Origin: Alcaligenaceae bacterium
GTDB lineage: Bacteria > Pseudomonadota > Gammaproteobacteria > Burkholderiales > Burkholderiaceae_B
Length of the DNA: 64,000 nt
NCBI GenBank assembly: GCA_013416395.1
Contig: JACCEP010000009.1
Span: 62,001-126,000, forward strand
Reading direction: 5' to 3'
Shown: piece by piece, positions 45,624 through 55,701 of the stretch
Layout of the letters: the number at the start of each line of letters is the position of its first letter
Position numbering within the stretch: the first letter of the stretch is position 1
Made by a program: the position numbers and the translations under genes
Notes under the pieces: generated by a model
Seen by the model: the letters and a program-made list of their open reading frames with translations, nothing else
The model's database searches: none
What the model was told of the DNA's origin: nothing

Positions 45624-47963
45624 ATGAACATAGTGTGCATAGGCGGAGGACCAGCGGGTCTGTATTTTGGCCTGTTGATGAAGCTGGCCAACCCCCGCAA
45701 CAACGTAACCGTTATCGAACGCAACCGGCCCTATGACACGTTTGGCTGGGGCGTTGTGTTTTCCGATGCAACCCTTGAAAACCTGAAAATCGCCGATCCG
45801 GTGTCGGCTGAGCAGATTAGTGCGGCGTTCAATCACTGGGACGATATCGAAATCCATTTCAAAGGGCGTAGCGTGCGCAGCAGCGGCCATGGTTTTATCG
45901 GTATCGGCCGTAAAAAATTGCTCAATATTCTGCAGGCGCGTTGTGAACAAGTAGGGGTGCAGTTAATCTTTGAAACGGATGTGTCCGACGACACTCAGGT
46001 TGCCATGGAGTATGACGCCGACCTGGTGATTGCGTCTGATGGGCTGAACAGCCGTGTGCGTACCCGCTATGCCGATACGTTCAAACCTGACATAGACGTG
46101 CGGCAGTGCCGTTTTGTATGGCTGGGCACTAAAAAAACCTTCGACGCATTTACCTTTGCGTTTGTGCAGACCGAGCATGGCTGGTTTCAGGCCCATGCTT
46201 ATCAGTTCGAGCCGGGCATGTCGACGTTTATTGTCGAAACACGTAATGAAGCCTGGAAGGCCTCGGGCCTTGAGAACATGTCGCAGGAAGAAGGCATTGC
46301 CTATTGTGAAAAGCTGTTTGCGCCCTGGCTGGACGGCAATCCATTAATCAGTAACGCTGGCCACATGCGTGGCTCCTCAATCTGGATACAGTTTCCGCGT
46401 GTTGTATGTGATACCTGGGTACGCGACCAGACGCTGCCTGATGGCCGGCATGTGCCCGTGGTGCTTATGGGCGATGCCGCGCATACGGCGCATTTTTCCA
46501 TTGGTTCGGGCACCAAGCTTGCACTTGAAGATGCGATCGAACTGCACCGCTCCATGCAGGCCCATCCAGAGGATATGGCGGCGGGGCTGCAACACTATCA
46601 AGATGTGCGCAGTGTTGAAGTGCTCAAGATCCAGAACGCAGCGCGCAACTCGACCGAGTGGTTTGAAAACGTGGCGCGTTACGCTGAGTTTGAGCCTGAG
46701 CAGTTTGCGTATTCGTTGCTGACCCGATCTCAGCGAATTTCGCACGAAAACCTGCGTGTGCGCGATGATAAATGGCTTCAAGGCTATGAACAATGGCTAT
46801 CGGTACGTGCGGGTCTTGACCACCCGCAGGGCCGTCCGTTGCCTCCCATGCTTACGCCTTTTCAGTTGCGCAGCATTACGCTTAAAAACCGCATCGTGGT
46901 GTCGCCCATGGCTATGTATTCGTGCGTGGATGGTGTGCCGGGTGACTTTCATCTTGTGCATCTGGGTAGCCGCGCCATGGGCGGTGCGGGGCTGGTTATG
47001 GTCGAAATGACGTGTGTGTCGCCTGAAGGCCGTATAACGCCCGGGTGCCCGGGCCTGTGGAATGACGCGCAGATGCAGGCATTCAAACGCATTGTTGATT
47101 TTGTGCACCAGAACACCGACGCGCGTATTGGCATACAGCTAGGCCACGCGGGCAGAAAAGGCTCAACACGTGTGGGGTGGGAGGGTGGCGACATGCCGCT
47201 GGCCGAAGGAAACTGGCCGCTCATCTCCGCCTCGGCACTGCCTTACTTTGAAGGCATCTCGCAGGTTCCGCAGGCCATGACGCGCGAGCAGATGGATGAG
47301 GTGCGTGAACAGTTTATGCAGGCAGCCCGCCGTGCGGCACAAGCGGGCTTTGACTGGCTTGAACTGCACTGTGCACACGGTTACTTATTGTCCAGTTTCA
47401 TCTCGCCGCTAAGCAACACGCGTAACGACGAATATGGTGGCACGCTGGACAATCGTTTGCGCTATCCACTGGAAGTGTTTCGGGCGATACGCGAGGTATG
47501 GCCTGATACGCTGCCTATCTCTGTGCGCATCTCTGCGCACGACTGGGTAGAAGGCGGCATCACTGCCGACGATGCGGTCCAGATTGCCTGCCGCTTGCGT
47601 GATGCGGGTGTCGATCTGGTCGACTGTTCGTCGGGTCAGGTTAGTGCAGACCAGCAGCCCGTTTATGGGCGTATGTATCAGACCCCATTCTCTGACCGCG
47701 TGCGCAATGAAGCGCATATTCCTACGATGGCTGTGGGTGCCATTTTTGAAGCTGATCATGTCAACAGCATTATTGCGTCCGGGCGTGCCGACCTGTGCGC
47801 CATTGCCCGGCCGCATCTGGCCGACCCATCGTGGACATTGCGCGAGTCTGCCCGCATTGGTTGCACCGACATCGCGTGGCCACAGCAATACCTTCCCGCC
47901 AAACGACAGCTTGAAACCAATTTTGAGCGGGCGGCGGCGGATGCGCAGGCGGGAGGTAAATAA
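45624..47963 (+). CDS. abmA: 2-aminobenzoyl-CoA monooxygenase/reductase (or salicylyl-CoA 5-hydroxylase)
   Basis: A 779-residue fusion. Residues 1-395 form a class A flavin monooxygenase: [16 protein letters not shown] at 3-18 and [20 protein letters not shown] near 281-300. Residues 405-770 are an old-yellow-enzyme reductase: [22 protein letters not shown] and the active-site stretch [18 protein letters not shown] near 581-598. This architecture is known from Azoarcus evansii ACMR, which hydroxylates and then reduces the ring of 2-aminobenzoyl-CoA. Databases often call homologues salicylyl-CoA 5-hydroxylase. First gene of the operon; its stop overlaps the next start (TAATG). Confidence 0.88.
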   Translation: MNIVCIGGGPAGLYFGLLMKLANPRNNVTVIERNRPYDTFGWGVVFSDATLENLKIADPVSAEQISAAFNHWDDIEIHFKGRSVRSSGHGFIGIGRKKLLNILQARCEQVGVQLIFETDVSDDTQVAMEYDADLVIASDGLNSRVRTRYADTFKPDIDVRQCRFVWLGTKKTFDAFTFAFVQTEHGWFQAHAYQFEPGMSTFIVETRNEAWKASGLENMSQEEGIAYCEKLFAPWLDGNPLISNAGHMRGSSIWIQFPRVVCDTWVRDQTLPDGRHVPVVLMGDAAHTAHFSIGSGTKLALEDAIELHRSMQAHPEDMAAGLQHYQDVRSVEVLKIQNAARNSTEWFENVARYAEFEPEQFAYSLLTRSQRISHENLRVRDDKWLQGYEQWLSVRAGLDHPQGRPLPPMLTPFQLRSITLKNRIVVSPMAMYSCVDGVPGDFHLVHLGSRAMGGAGLVMVEMTCVSPEGRITPGCPGLWNDAQMQAFKRIVDFVHQNTDARIGIQLGHAGRKGSTRVGWEGGDMPLAEGNWPLISASALPYFEGISQVPQAMTREQMDEVREQFMQAARRAAQAGFDWLELHCAHGYLLSSFISPLSNTRNDEYGGTLDNRLRYPLEVFRAIREVWPDTLPISVRISAHDWVEGGITADDAVQIACRLRDAGVDLVDCSSGQVSADQQPVYGRMYQTPFSDRVRNEAHIPTMAVGAIFEADHVNSIIASGRADLCAIARPHLADPSWTLRESARIGCTDIAWPQQYLPAKRQLETNFERAAADAQAGGK

Positions 47964-48742
47964 TGGCTACAGCACCTTTGCATAGGCGTCACGCCATTGT
48001 TACGGGCGGGTCGCGCGGCATAGGGCTGGCCATCGCTCAGGCTCTGCTGGATATGGGGGCACGGGTCAGCATTATGGGGCGCGATGCGGCGGCGCTGGAT
48101 ACCGCTGTTTCGCTATTACAAAAGCATGGCGATGTGGCGGGCATGGTGGTTGATGTTGCTCTGCGCCCATCGGTTGAGCAGGCGTTTTCTCAGGCCCGAG
48201 TGCGTTTCGGCCCGGCGGACATACTGGTGAACAATGCCGGGCAGGCGCTTAGTGAGCGTTTCGATCGCATGGAAGAGGCTGTATGGCATCAGATGCTGGC
48301 CGTTAACCTGACCGGTACGTTTCATTGCACTCAGGTGGCGTTGCCCGGCATGCTCGAACAGTCTTGGGGGCGGGTGGTCAACGTAGCAAGTACGGCGGGG
48401 CTAAGCGGATATCCCTATGTAAGTGCGTATTGTGCGGCCAAACATGGCGTTGTCGGGTTAACACGTGCGCTGGCGCAAGAAGTGGGTAGCAAAGGGGTAA
48501 CGGTCAATGCAGTGTGCCCGGGGTATACCGAGACCGACCTGGTGCGTGATGCCGTCTCCAACATCAGCAGCAAAACCGGCGTAACGCTGGACGAGGCCCG
48601 CGCGACGCTGGCCAAGGGCAACCCACAGGGCAGGCTGGTACAGCCTGAGGAAGTAGCGTCGGCCGTCGCGTGGCTATGTTTGCCTGCCTCGGGTGCCATT
48701 AATGGACAAGCCGTGCCGGTGGACGGCGGCGAACTGGCCTGA
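47963..48742 (+). CDS. SDR-family dehydrogenase of the aromatic operon
   Basis: A 259-residue classical short-chain dehydrogenase. NAD(P) motif TGGSRGIG near 13-20, NNAG near 91-94, catalytic Ser in VASTAGLSG and Tyr-x-x-x-Lys in SAYCAAKHG near 154-162. VCPGYTETDLV is the usual loop after the active site. In the CoA-dependent pathway it probably oxidises the 3-hydroxyacyl-CoA after hydration of the ring or of the opened chain. The start overlaps the previous stop codon. Confidence 0.88.
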   Translation: MATAPLHRRHAIVTGGSRGIGLAIAQALLDMGARVSIMGRDAAALDTAVSLLQKHGDVAGMVVDVALRPSVEQAFSQARVRFGPADILVNNAGQALSERFDRMEEAVWHQMLAVNLTGTFHCTQVALPGMLEQSWGRVVNVASTAGLSGYPYVSAYCAAKHGVVGLTRALAQEVGSKGVTVNAVCPGYTETDLVRDAVSNISSKTGVTLDEARATLAKGNPQGRLVQPEEVASAVAWLCLPASGAINGQAVPVDGGELA

Positions 48743-48775
48743 GCCGTAAGGCCGGGCTACATCAGGAGGGTTTTC

Positions 48776-49627
48776 ATGCAGCAGCAGGTTCATACCATGG
48801 CGCACCATCAGCGCCCCTTCAAGGGCTATACGGCCCGCAATTTTCTGTGGGATACCAGCGAAGACGGAAAAGTGGCCACAGTCACACTGAACCGGCCCGA
48901 TCGCAAGAACCCGCTGACGTTTGATTCATATGCCGAATTGCGAGATTTATTCCGTGATCTTTGCTATGCGTCAGATATCAAAGTCGTGGTGATCACAGGG
49001 GCGGGCGGTAACTTCTGCTCGGGCGGTGATGTGCATGAAATCATTGGGCCGTTAACGCAAATGGACATGCCCGGGCTGCTGGCCTTTACCCGTATGACCG
49101 GTGATTTAATCAAAGCCATGCGAGCCTGCCCGCAGCCAGTTATTGCAGCCGTTGACGGCATATGTGCGGGGGCGGGTGCCATGATCGCACTGGCTTCAGA
49201 CATGCGTGTCGGCACGGCGCGCGCCAAGACTGCGTTTCTGTTCACCCGCGTAGGCCTGGCCGGGGCTGACATGGGGGCCTGCACCTTATTGCCGCGCATG
49301 ATAGGGCAGGGCCGCGCATCAGAGTTGCTGTACACGGGTCGTTCCATGACTGCCGATGAGGGTTTGAACTGGGGGTTTTTCAGCAGCCTGGCCGAGCCGG
49401 ATGACATGTTGTCTGCCGCGCAGATTCTGGCGCGGCAGCTGGCCGACGGGCCAACATTTGCCCACGGCATGACCAAAAAACTGCTGCACCAAGAGTGGAA
49501 CATGGGGCTTGACGAGGCCATCGAGGCAGAGGCTGAGGCACAGGCCATATGCATGCAGACCAAAGATTTCAGACGTGCCTACGAGGCTTTCGCCGGCAAG
49601 ACCAAGCCGGTGTTTGAGGGCGACTGA
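48776..49627 (+). CDS. Enoyl-CoA hydratase/isomerase family protein of the aromatic operon
   Basis: A 283-residue crotonase. The oxyanion-hole segment is [19 protein letters not shown] near 72-90; later [21 protein letters not shown] near 123-143 carries the second oxyanion loop, and [19 protein letters not shown] follows. In place of the hydratase Glu pair, the active loop reads [12 protein letters not shown], so hydratase, hydrolase or ring-opening activity cannot be fixed by eye. AGGAGG lies before the ATG. It fits the ring-hydration or ring-opening step. Confidence 0.85.
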   Translation: MQQQVHTMAHHQRPFKGYTARNFLWDTSEDGKVATVTLNRPDRKNPLTFDSYAELRDLFRDLCYASDIKVVVITGAGGNFCSGGDVHEIIGPLTQMDMPGLLAFTRMTGDLIKAMRACPQPVIAAVDGICAGAGAMIALASDMRVGTARAKTAFLFTRVGLAGADMGACTLLPRMIGQGRASELLYTGRSMTADEGLNWGFFSSLAEPDDMLSAAQILARQLADGPTFAHGMTKKLLHQEWNMGLDEAIEAEAEAQAICMQTKDFRRAYEAFAGKTKPVFEGD

Positions 49628-49662
49628 AGCGGAATCAGCACAGCAGCAATCAGGAGGAGATC

Positions 49663-51312
49663 ATGGAAGTATCGGCTCATAAAGACAGCTTTGCACGTGA
49701 CCACTTGCCGCCACAGCAAGATTGGCCGGAGCTATTGCTGGAGGGCAATCCTGATGTGGATTACCCCGCTCGTATCAATTGTGCGCAGATGCTGGTTGAT
49801 AACATGGTCTTGCAGGGACACGGTGATCGTGTTGCGCTGCGCTGGCGCGATGGTGACACGTTGCGCAGCATGACCTACCAGGCCTTGATGACGCTTACCA
49901 ATCGCATCGCGGGTGTGCTGGTTGACGATATGGGGCTGGTGCCCGGTAATCGTATTCTGCTACGGGGCCCCAACAACGTCATGATGGCGGCTTCCTGGCT
50001 GGGTGCGATCAAGGCCGGGCTGATTACCGTGCCTACCATGCCGTTGCTGCGAGCATTCGAGCTCAAAAAGGCCATAGACAAAGCACAGGTGCAGGCCGCG
50101 CTGTGTGACAGCCGTTTGGCTGAAGAGCTGGAATACTGTCTCGCCCCAGACCATCCGTCGTTCTGCCCTACGCTTAAGCAGGTTCGTTATTTTCATGACG
50201 ACGGCCCTGACAGCCTGGACACGCTGGCAGCAGCCCAGTCTGACACATTCGTGTCATGCGATACCGCCGTTGACGATGTGTGCCTCATTGCCTTTACCAG
50301 CGGCACCACGGGCAAGCCCAAGGGTTGCATGCACTTCCACCGCGATGTGTTGGCCATGTGCGATACGTTTTCCCGCTATACGCTAAGCATGAATGCCGAT
50401 GAAATCGTCTGCGGCACGCCACCGCTGGCATTTACCTTTGGGCTGGGCGGCTTGCTTTGCTTTCCATTGCGTGTCGGCGCGTCTACCGTGCTTGAAGAAA
50501 GGCTGACGCCTGATGGCCTGCTGGCAACCATTCAGGACTTCGGCGTAACCATGACGTTTACTGCACCGACGTTTTATCGCAGGATGGCCAGCCTGGTCGG
50601 CAATTACGATCTCTCCACGCTGAAGAATTCTGTGTCGGCAGGCGAGGCGTTGCCGGATGCCACCCGCCAGTTGTGGAAAAAGGCGACAGGCATTGAGATG
50701 ATCGATGGCATAGGTGGCACCGAAATGATTCACGTGTATGTCTCAAGCCCGCCCTCTGAAGTGCGGCGCGGGGCTATAGGCAAAGTCGTGCCAGGCTACG
50801 TGGCGCAGGTTGTGGGCGAAGACTTTATGCCGCTGCCCTATGGCGAGGTGGGCAGGCTGGCGGTAAAAGGCCCGACAGGCTGCCGTTACCTTGCGGATGA
50901 GCGTCAACATACTTTTGTGCAGCATGGCTGGAATCTGCCCGGAGATTCATTTGCCATGGATGAAGACGGCTATTTTTATTATCAGGCACGTAATGACGAC
51001 ATGATTATTACTGCCGGCTACAACGTGGCCGGCCCCGAAGTCGAAAACGTGCTGCTGACCCATGAGGCCGTAGCCGAATGCGGGGTTGTGGCCAAGCCGG
51101 ATGACGAACGGGGCAATGTGGTCAAGGCGTTTGTGGTGCTTAAGCAAGGCCACGACGCAGGGCCTGACATGGCCAAACGTTTGCAGGATTTCGTCAAGAC
51201 GGCCATTGCACCCTACAAATATCCCCGTGAAGTTGAATTCGTAGACAGTCTGCCGCGTACCGAAACCGGCAAGCTGCAACGCTTTGTATTAAGGCAGAAA
51301 GCACGTGAATAA
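49663..51312 (+). CDS. abmG: 2-aminobenzoate-CoA ligase (benzoate-CoA ligase family)
   Basis: A 549-residue ANL-superfamily ligase that activates the aromatic acid to its CoA thioester through an acyl-AMP. P-loop: FTSGTTGKPKGCMHFHRDVL near 210-229; the aromatic-acid pocket region follows at TPPLAFTFGLGGLLCFPLR; then GIGGTEMIHVYVSS near 350 and the hinge with the C-terminal Lys in RTETGKLQRFVLR near 532-544. AGGAGGAGA precedes the ATG. Anthranilate is the likeliest substrate because of the monooxygenase/reductase partner; salicylate or benzoate are alternatives. Confidence 0.88.
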   Translation: MEVSAHKDSFARDHLPPQQDWPELLLEGNPDVDYPARINCAQMLVDNMVLQGHGDRVALRWRDGDTLRSMTYQALMTLTNRIAGVLVDDMGLVPGNRILLRGPNNVMMAASWLGAIKAGLITVPTMPLLRAFELKKAIDKAQVQAALCDSRLAEELEYCLAPDHPSFCPTLKQVRYFHDDGPDSLDTLAAAQSDTFVSCDTAVDDVCLIAFTSGTTGKPKGCMHFHRDVLAMCDTFSRYTLSMNADEIVCGTPPLAFTFGLGGLLCFPLRVGASTVLEERLTPDGLLATIQDFGVTMTFTAPTFYRRMASLVGNYDLSTLKNSVSAGEALPDATRQLWKKATGIEMIDGIGGTEMIHVYVSSPPSEVRRGAIGKVVPGYVAQVVGEDFMPLPYGEVGRLAVKGPTGCRYLADERQHTFVQHGWNLPGDSFAMDEDGYFYYQARNDDMIITAGYNVAGPEVENVLLTHEAVAECGVVAKPDDERGNVVKAFVVLKQGHDAGPDMAKRLQDFVKTAIAPYKYPREVEFVDSLPRTETGKLQRFVLRQKARE

Positions 51313-51322
51313 GGAAAACAGC

Positions 51323-51724
51323 ATGCAGATACTGCAACCCTCGCACTGGCGCGAACCCCGTGGCTATGCCAATGGCATTATGACTGAGATGAAAGTGGGA
51401 AGCCGGCTGCTGTTTGTGGGCGGTCAGGTTGGCTGGAATGCGCAGCAAGAGTTCGAGACCGATGACTTTGCCGGTCAGGTAAAGCAAACGCTTGAAAACA
51501 TTGTCGCCATTTTGGCTGAGGGCGGGGCGGGGCCCGAGCACATTACCCGCATGACCTGGTATGTGTGCGACAAGAAAGAGTATGCCAGTGCCATGCGTGA
51601 TATTGGCCAACACTACCGCAATACCATAGGCCGGCATTTTCCTGCCATGACGGCGGTAGAAGTGGCTGACCTGATTGAAGATCGGGCCAAGGTAGAAATT
51701 GAGGTGACGGCAGTGGTGCCATAA
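51323..51724 (+). CDS. RidA/YjgF-family protein of the aromatic operon
   Basis: A 133-residue RidA fold protein. Typical features are LLFVGGQVGWNAQQEF near 28-43, FAGQVKQTLENIVAILAEGGAGPEHITRMTWYV near 49-81, and a FPAMTAVEVADLIEDRAKVEIE end. Members of this group deaminate enamines or imines; in an aminobenzoyl-CoA pathway it could remove the amino group as ammonia from the enamine intermediate. The ATG at 51323 follows AAGGAAAACAGC; a GTG at 51305 overlaps the ligase end. Confidence 0.85.
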   Translation: MQILQPSHWREPRGYANGIMTEMKVGSRLLFVGGQVGWNAQQEFETDDFAGQVKQTLENIVAILAEGGAGPEHITRMTWYVCDKKEYASAMRDIGQHYRNTIGRHFPAMTAVEVADLIEDRAKVEIEVTAVVP

Positions 51725-51734
51725 GGGTGTTGGG

Positions 51735-51760
51735 GCCTGCCCGTAATAAATCGGGCAGGC
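51735..51760. terminator. Hairpin between RidA gene and hemL
   Basis: GCCTGCCCG-TAATAAAT-CGGGCAGGC: perfect 9-bp arms with an 8-base loop between convergent genes. No T run; it is probably a bidirectional stop or stability hairpin. Confidence 0.6.
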
Positions 51761-51786
51761 ACTAAAGAGCTAGGTGAGCGTTGCGT

Positions 51787-53067
51787 TTACTTTAGTGCGG
51801 CGAAGGCTTCTTCAGCAGCAACCAGGGTAGCGTCAATAATGGCGTCATCATGAGCAGCTGACACAAACCCGGCCTCGAAAGCCGAAGGCGCAAGATACAC
51901 ACCTCGGTTCAGCATTTCGTGGAAGAACTGCTTGAAGTGATCCACGTTGCAGCGCGAGACCTCGGCGAACGTAGTGGGCACTGATTCTGCAAAATAAAGC
52001 CCGAACATGCCGCCAACATAATCGGTGCTGGCGGCCACGCCTGCTTTTTTGGCGGCTGCCGTCAGGCCCTCTGCCAGCTTGCGGGTTTGCTCGGACAGGT
52101 GTTCATAAAACCCGGGCTCGGCAAGCAGACGTAGCGTAACCAGCCCTGCCGCGACGGCAACGGGGTTGCCCGACAACGTGCCAGCCTGATAAACCGCGCC
52201 CAGCGGGGCGATATGTTCCATGACATCGGCGCGACCGCCAAATGCGCCCACAGGCATGCCGCCGCCTATAACCTTGGCCAGTGTGGTGAGGTCAGGCGTG
52301 ATGCCTGTAAGCCCCTGGACCCCTTGTGGCCCCGCACGAAAACCTGTCATGACTTCGTCGAAAATAAGCAGTGCGCCATGCTGTGTACACAGCGAGCGCA
52401 GCCCTTCGAGGAAGCCTGGCTGTGGTTTGATCAGATTCATGTTGCCGGCAATGGGCTCGACGATGACGCAGGCGATTTCGGCACCATGCTGCCTGAACGC
52501 AGCCTCGACGGCCTCGTTGTCGTTGAAGTCGAGCACCAGGGTGTGCTGAATAAACTCGGCCGGCACGCCTGCCGAGGTGGGATTGCCAAAGGTCAGCATG
52601 CCCGAGCCTGCCTTGACCAACAGGCTGTCGGCGTGCCCGTGATAACAGCCTTCGAACTTGATGATCTTGGAGCGGCCGGTGGCGCCGCGTGCAAGCCGGA
52701 TGGCCGACATGGTGGCTTCTGTGCCTGAGCTGACCAGGCGTACTTTTTCAATGGAGGGAATGCGCGCGACCAGGGCTTCGGCGATTTCGATTTCGCCTTC
52801 AGTAGGGGCACCGAATGACAGGCCACCTACAGCGGCTTCTTGCACGGCGCGTACCACCTCAGGGTGGGCGTGGCCAAGGATTGCCGGGCCCCATGATCCA
52901 ACATAATCAATATAGCGGGTACCGTCGGCATCCCACACGTACGCGCCGTTGGCACGCTCGATAAAACGGGGTGCACCGCCCACCGAGCGGAATGCCCGCA
53001 CGGGCGAATTGACGCCACCGGGAATCGTCTTGCAGGCACGTTCGAATAGTTCAGAATTGCGGGACAT
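51787..53067 (-). CDS. hemL: Glutamate-1-semialdehyde 2,1-aminomutase
   Basis: PLP enzyme forming 5-aminolevulinate for haem synthesis by the C5 route. The 426 residues start with [30 protein letters not shown] and contain [28 protein letters not shown] near 33-60, [18 protein letters not shown] near 114-131, [10 protein letters not shown] near 240, and the PLP lysine in [17 protein letters not shown] near 265. Length is normal. It is convergent with the RidA gene; thiE lies upstream with a 140-base gap. Confidence 0.97.
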   Translation of the reverse strand: MSRNSELFERACKTIPGGVNSPVRAFRSVGGAPRFIERANGAYVWDADGTRYIDYVGSWGPAILGHAHPEVVRAVQEAAVGGLSFGAPTEGEIEIAEALVARIPSIEKVRLVSSGTEATMSAIRLARGATGRSKIIKFEGCYHGHADSLLVKAGSGMLTFGNPTSAGVPAEFIQHTLVLDFNDNEAVEAAFRQHGAEIACVIVEPIAGNMNLIKPQPGFLEGLRSLCTQHGALLIFDEVMTGFRAGPQGVQGLTGITPDLTTLAKVIGGGMPVGAFGGRADVMEHIAPLGAVYQAGTLSGNPVAVAAGLVTLRLLAEPGFYEHLSEQTRKLAEGLTAAAKKAGVAASTDYVGGMFGLYFAESVPTTFAEVSRCNVDHFKQFFHEMLNRGVYLAPSAFEAGFVSAAHDDAIIDATLVAAEEAFAALK

Positions 53068-53208
53068 GTATCAGGACTCTATATAAACAGGGATGAGAAA
53101 TCGACAGGCTGTCCGGCCAGTTTTTGCGAAAATGGCCCGAGACGCTGCGCGACAACCTGGAAAAGCACTGCTCATTATCGTACAGCGCACACACTATAGG
53201 ATACCAAG

Positions 53209-53955
53209 CTAGAAAAACAATGCCGAGAACCGCTCGGCCGTGGCCTTGATGTCGTGGCTCTCAAACAGACCGCTGATGACGGCCAGGGAGTCGGCCCCCG
53301 CGTGTAAAAGAGGCAGGGCATTGTCGACGGTAATGCCACCTATGGCGACGACGGTCGGTCGCTGCCACTGTTGGCCGTTTTGGGATGAAGACTCGGTATC
53401 GTTTGCGGTGTTGCGTTGGCCCTGGGCCGATGCATCTTCTTGCCTGGCTGGTTGGCCCGTTGGCGTACGGTGAGCCTCGGCCAGCATGCGCCCTTGCTCG
53501 ATGTCTTCAAGTGTGGCCTGTACGGCTTCAGGCTTGATGATGGATGGGTACATGGCGCCGAACGCGACATAGTCGGCGCCCGCCTTGAGGGCCTGGCTGG
53601 CGAGCGACGGTTGGTTGTAACAAGAGCAGCCAATAATGCGATCGGCCCCCAGCGCCATACGGGCTTCGGCATACTGGCCGTCTTCACGCCCGATATGTGC
53701 GCCGTCGGCGTTGACCAGTGCCGCCAGTCGCCAATCGTCATTGATGATGCAGGGTATGCCCAGAGATCGGCAATGCTCCACCACCCGGCGAGCCTGGGCG
53801 ACACGCTTTTCATTGGCAATGGTTTTGCGTCGCCATTGCAGCACCGCCATGCCACCAGCCACAGCGGCACTGATGGCCTTGAGCAGTTTCTCAGTGTCAT
53901 CCCACTCGGGGGTTATGCCATAGAGCCCGCGGGGTAGGCGAAGTGTGGTTGTCAT
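53209..53955 (-). CDS. thiE: Thiamine-phosphate synthase with hydrophilic insertion
   Basis: Joins HMP-PP and thiazole phosphate to give thiamine phosphate. In 248 residues: RGLYGITPEWDD at the start, LQWRRKT near 38-44 (pyrophosphate contacts), IPCIINDDWRLA near 69-80, DGAHIGREDG, VVAIGGI near 200 and GADSLAVISGLFE. Between EQGRMLAEAH and VVAIGGI is a polar stretch of about 35 residues, rich in Gln, Asn, Ser and Thr, where most ThiE proteins have a short link. Start ATG at 53955 overlaps the thiD stop (ATGA). Confidence 0.88.
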   Translation of the reverse strand: MTTTLRLPRGLYGITPEWDDTEKLLKAISAAVAGGMAVLQWRRKTIANEKRVAQARRVVEHCRSLGIPCIINDDWRLAALVNADGAHIGREDGQYAEARMALGADRIIGCSCYNQPSLASQALKAGADYVAFGAMYPSIIKPEAVQATLEDIEQGRMLAEAHRTPTGQPARQEDASAQGQRNTANDTESSSQNGQQWQRPTVVAIGGITVDNALPLLHAGADSLAVISGLFESHDIKATAERFSALFF

Positions 53956-54758
53956 GAAGCGCACCGATTGATAAGACGTTGGCCCATGCCGGGCTGAAAT
54001 ACGCGCCGGGAAAGCGGCCCCGCCAGAGCAATGGCGGCATCAACAGCCTGGACAACAGGCACGCCTCTGGCGAGTTGGGTGGTTATGGCGCAGGCCAGCG
54101 GGCCATCTGCATCAGCCGTGCGCGCAGCCGGCGCAGTCCATGGCCAGTTTGACGTTTCGCGTTGCTGGCCCTGCAGCACATAGCCTTGCTGGCCTGGACG
54201 CAGCGGTGCGCCAGTGCTGAGCACCCATGCCGCGCCGAAGTTGAGCAATGCTTTGGCCGGGCTACCATTGGTGCCGCGAGCGCCTGCAAGCAGGCCTTGA
54301 GACTGCATGCGCTCAAGCAGCATGTGATCGGCGACCACGATGTCGGTTTGCGGCAGTAACAGCTCGCAAATGGCCATGTGTACATCTTCGGCGTCCGTGT
54401 CTTCGAGCAGCGACTCGGTGGGTGCCGCCGACAACTGCAGTACCAGCGGGACATGGCTATAATCGGCCGCGATCTGAGCGAGTACACTTACGGCTTCCGT
54501 GGTGTACAGCGGCCCCACCTTAAAGGCCTGTACCGTCATATCTTCGAGCATGCATCGTGCCTGGTCGTCGATAATTTCGGGTGACAGCAGCTCAATGCTC
54601 TCAATATCTGCCGTATCGTGCACCTGCACGGCTGTTAATACACTGAGCGCATGGCAACCCAATGCGGCAAGAGTAACCGCATCGGCGGGTAGGCTACCCG
54701 ACCCGCTGGGGTCGAATGGGCCGAAAATTAAGACAAGTGGCGGGTTGGTTGCGTGCAC
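53952..54758 (-). CDS. thiD: Hydroxymethylpyrimidine (phosphate) kinase, divergent ThiD
   Basis: A 268-residue ribokinase-fold protein. The N-terminal LIFGPFDPSGSGSLPADAVTLAALGCHALSVLTAVQVHDT corresponds to the ThiD block GSDPSGGAGIQAD-type, with changed residues (Gly-Pro-Phe in place of Gly-Ser). QAFKVGPLYT near 95-104 is also family-like. In the C-terminal half the usual kinase anion-hole (GTGC) motif appears only loosely, as GPLACAITTQLARG. Translationally coupled to thiE, so the thiamine role is supported by context; no TPP riboswitch is visible upstream. Confidence 0.78.
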   Translation of the reverse strand: MHATNPPLVLIFGPFDPSGSGSLPADAVTLAALGCHALSVLTAVQVHDTADIESIELLSPEIIDDQARCMLEDMTVQAFKVGPLYTTEAVSVLAQIAADYSHVPLVLQLSAAPTESLLEDTDAEDVHMAICELLLPQTDIVVADHMLLERMQSQGLLAGARGTNGSPAKALLNFGAAWVLSTGAPLRPGQQGYVLQGQQRETSNWPWTAPAARTADADGPLACAITTQLARGVPVVQAVDAAIALAGPLSRRVFQPGMGQRLINRCAS

Positions 54759-54902
54759 GATACCTGGGCTGCGTAGTGGTGAAAGTAACTTTGGTTAATA
54801 TCTGGCTGAAGCTATTGGGTTTTACTGCTATGCCCCCATTCTAATAGAAGCGCTCCGGACCTGTTGTGTCAGGAGCTGGCAAATTTCAGAGAGTAACAAA
54901 AG

Positions 54903-55067
54903 ATGCGTACGTGGATGTGTTTGATTTGTGGCTGGATATACGACGAAGAATCGGGCTTGCCCGAAGAAGGGATTGCTCCGGGCACGCGCTGGGAAGATGT
55001 CCCCCCCAACTGGGTTTGTCCTGAGTGCGGTGCCCGCAAAGAAGATTTTGAGCTGATCGAAGTTTAA
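54903..55067 (+). CDS. Rubredoxin
   Basis: A 54-residue one-iron electron carrier. Both Cys-x-x-Cys pairs are present: MCLICGWIYDEESG and VCPECGARKEDFEL, with the standard Trp/Tyr/Pro core (GTRWEDVPPNW). AGAGAG lies before the ATG. It opens a plus-strand run with yqgE, ruvX and plsC. The redox partner is not in this window. Confidence 0.96.
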   Translation: MRTWMCLICGWIYDEESGLPEEGIAPGTRWEDVPPNWVCPECGARKEDFELIEV

Positions 55068-55107
55068 TTGTTGCATTTGACTGCCCCGACGGGGCCCAGG
55101 AGAGTTC

Positions 55108-55701
55108 TTGACCTCTTCCGCTAAACATACTGGCATGGGTTCCACCGTAAACCTGTCGCGTCAGTTGCTGCTGGCCATGCCCGGTCAGGTATCGGGTGAT
55201 CTGGCCAATTCCGTCATTTTTGTATGTGAACATACACCTGATGGCGCGTTGGGGCTGGTTATCAACCGCCCTACTGACATCACGGTCGGAGACCTGCTCA
55301 AGCGCATCGACCTCGATCTCACCGAAGAAACCGGCGAGGTGCAGAGCACCCCTGTGTTTTTTGGTGGCCCGGTGCAAACCGATAGGGGTTTTGTGCTCCA
55401 TGCGCCAATTGGTGGCTACAGCTCAAGCATTGTGCTGGGCGATGTCGCGCTGACGACGTCGCGCGATATTTTGCAAGACGTGGCCTTGGGCAAAGGGCCG
55501 CTGCATCTGTTAATTACGCTAGGCTATGCAGGTTGGGGGGCTGGCCAGCTTGAAAGCGAAATGTCCCAAAATGCCTGGCTGAATGTCGCCAGTACCAATC
55601 AAATTTTGTTCGAAACGCCCGCCGAAAACCGCTATCAGGTTGCGCTCAGTCAGTTGGGCATAGACCCGCTGATGCTGGCAGGCGAAGCTGGCCATGCCTG
55701 A
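55108..55701 (+). CDS. yqgE: YqgE/AlgH family protein (DUF179)
   Basis: A 197-residue protein of unknown biochemical function found beside ruvX in most proteobacteria. Landmarks are RQLLLAMPGQVSGDLANSVIFVCEH near 14-38, GALGLVINRPTDI near 45-57, VFFGGPVQTDRGFVLH near 83-98 and LGYAGWGAGQLESEM near 140-154. The start is TTG at 55108 with AGGAGA before it; an ATG at 55135 is the alternative. It overlaps ruvX by eight bases. Confidence 0.93.
   Translation: MTSSAKHTGMGSTVNLSRQLLLAMPGQVSGDLANSVIFVCEHTPDGALGLVINRPTDITVGDLLKRIDLDLTEETGEVQSTPVFFGGPVQTDRGFVLHAPIGGYSSSIVLGDVALTTSRDILQDVALGKGPLHLLITLGYAGWGAGQLESEMSQNAWLNVASTNQILFETPAENRYQVALSQLGIDPLMLAGEAGHA

Noticed and set aside
54759-54902. TPP riboswitch upstream of thiD
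   Set aside because: Looked for the CTGAGA and GGATAATGCCAGCGNAGG blocks on the minus strand; neither is present.
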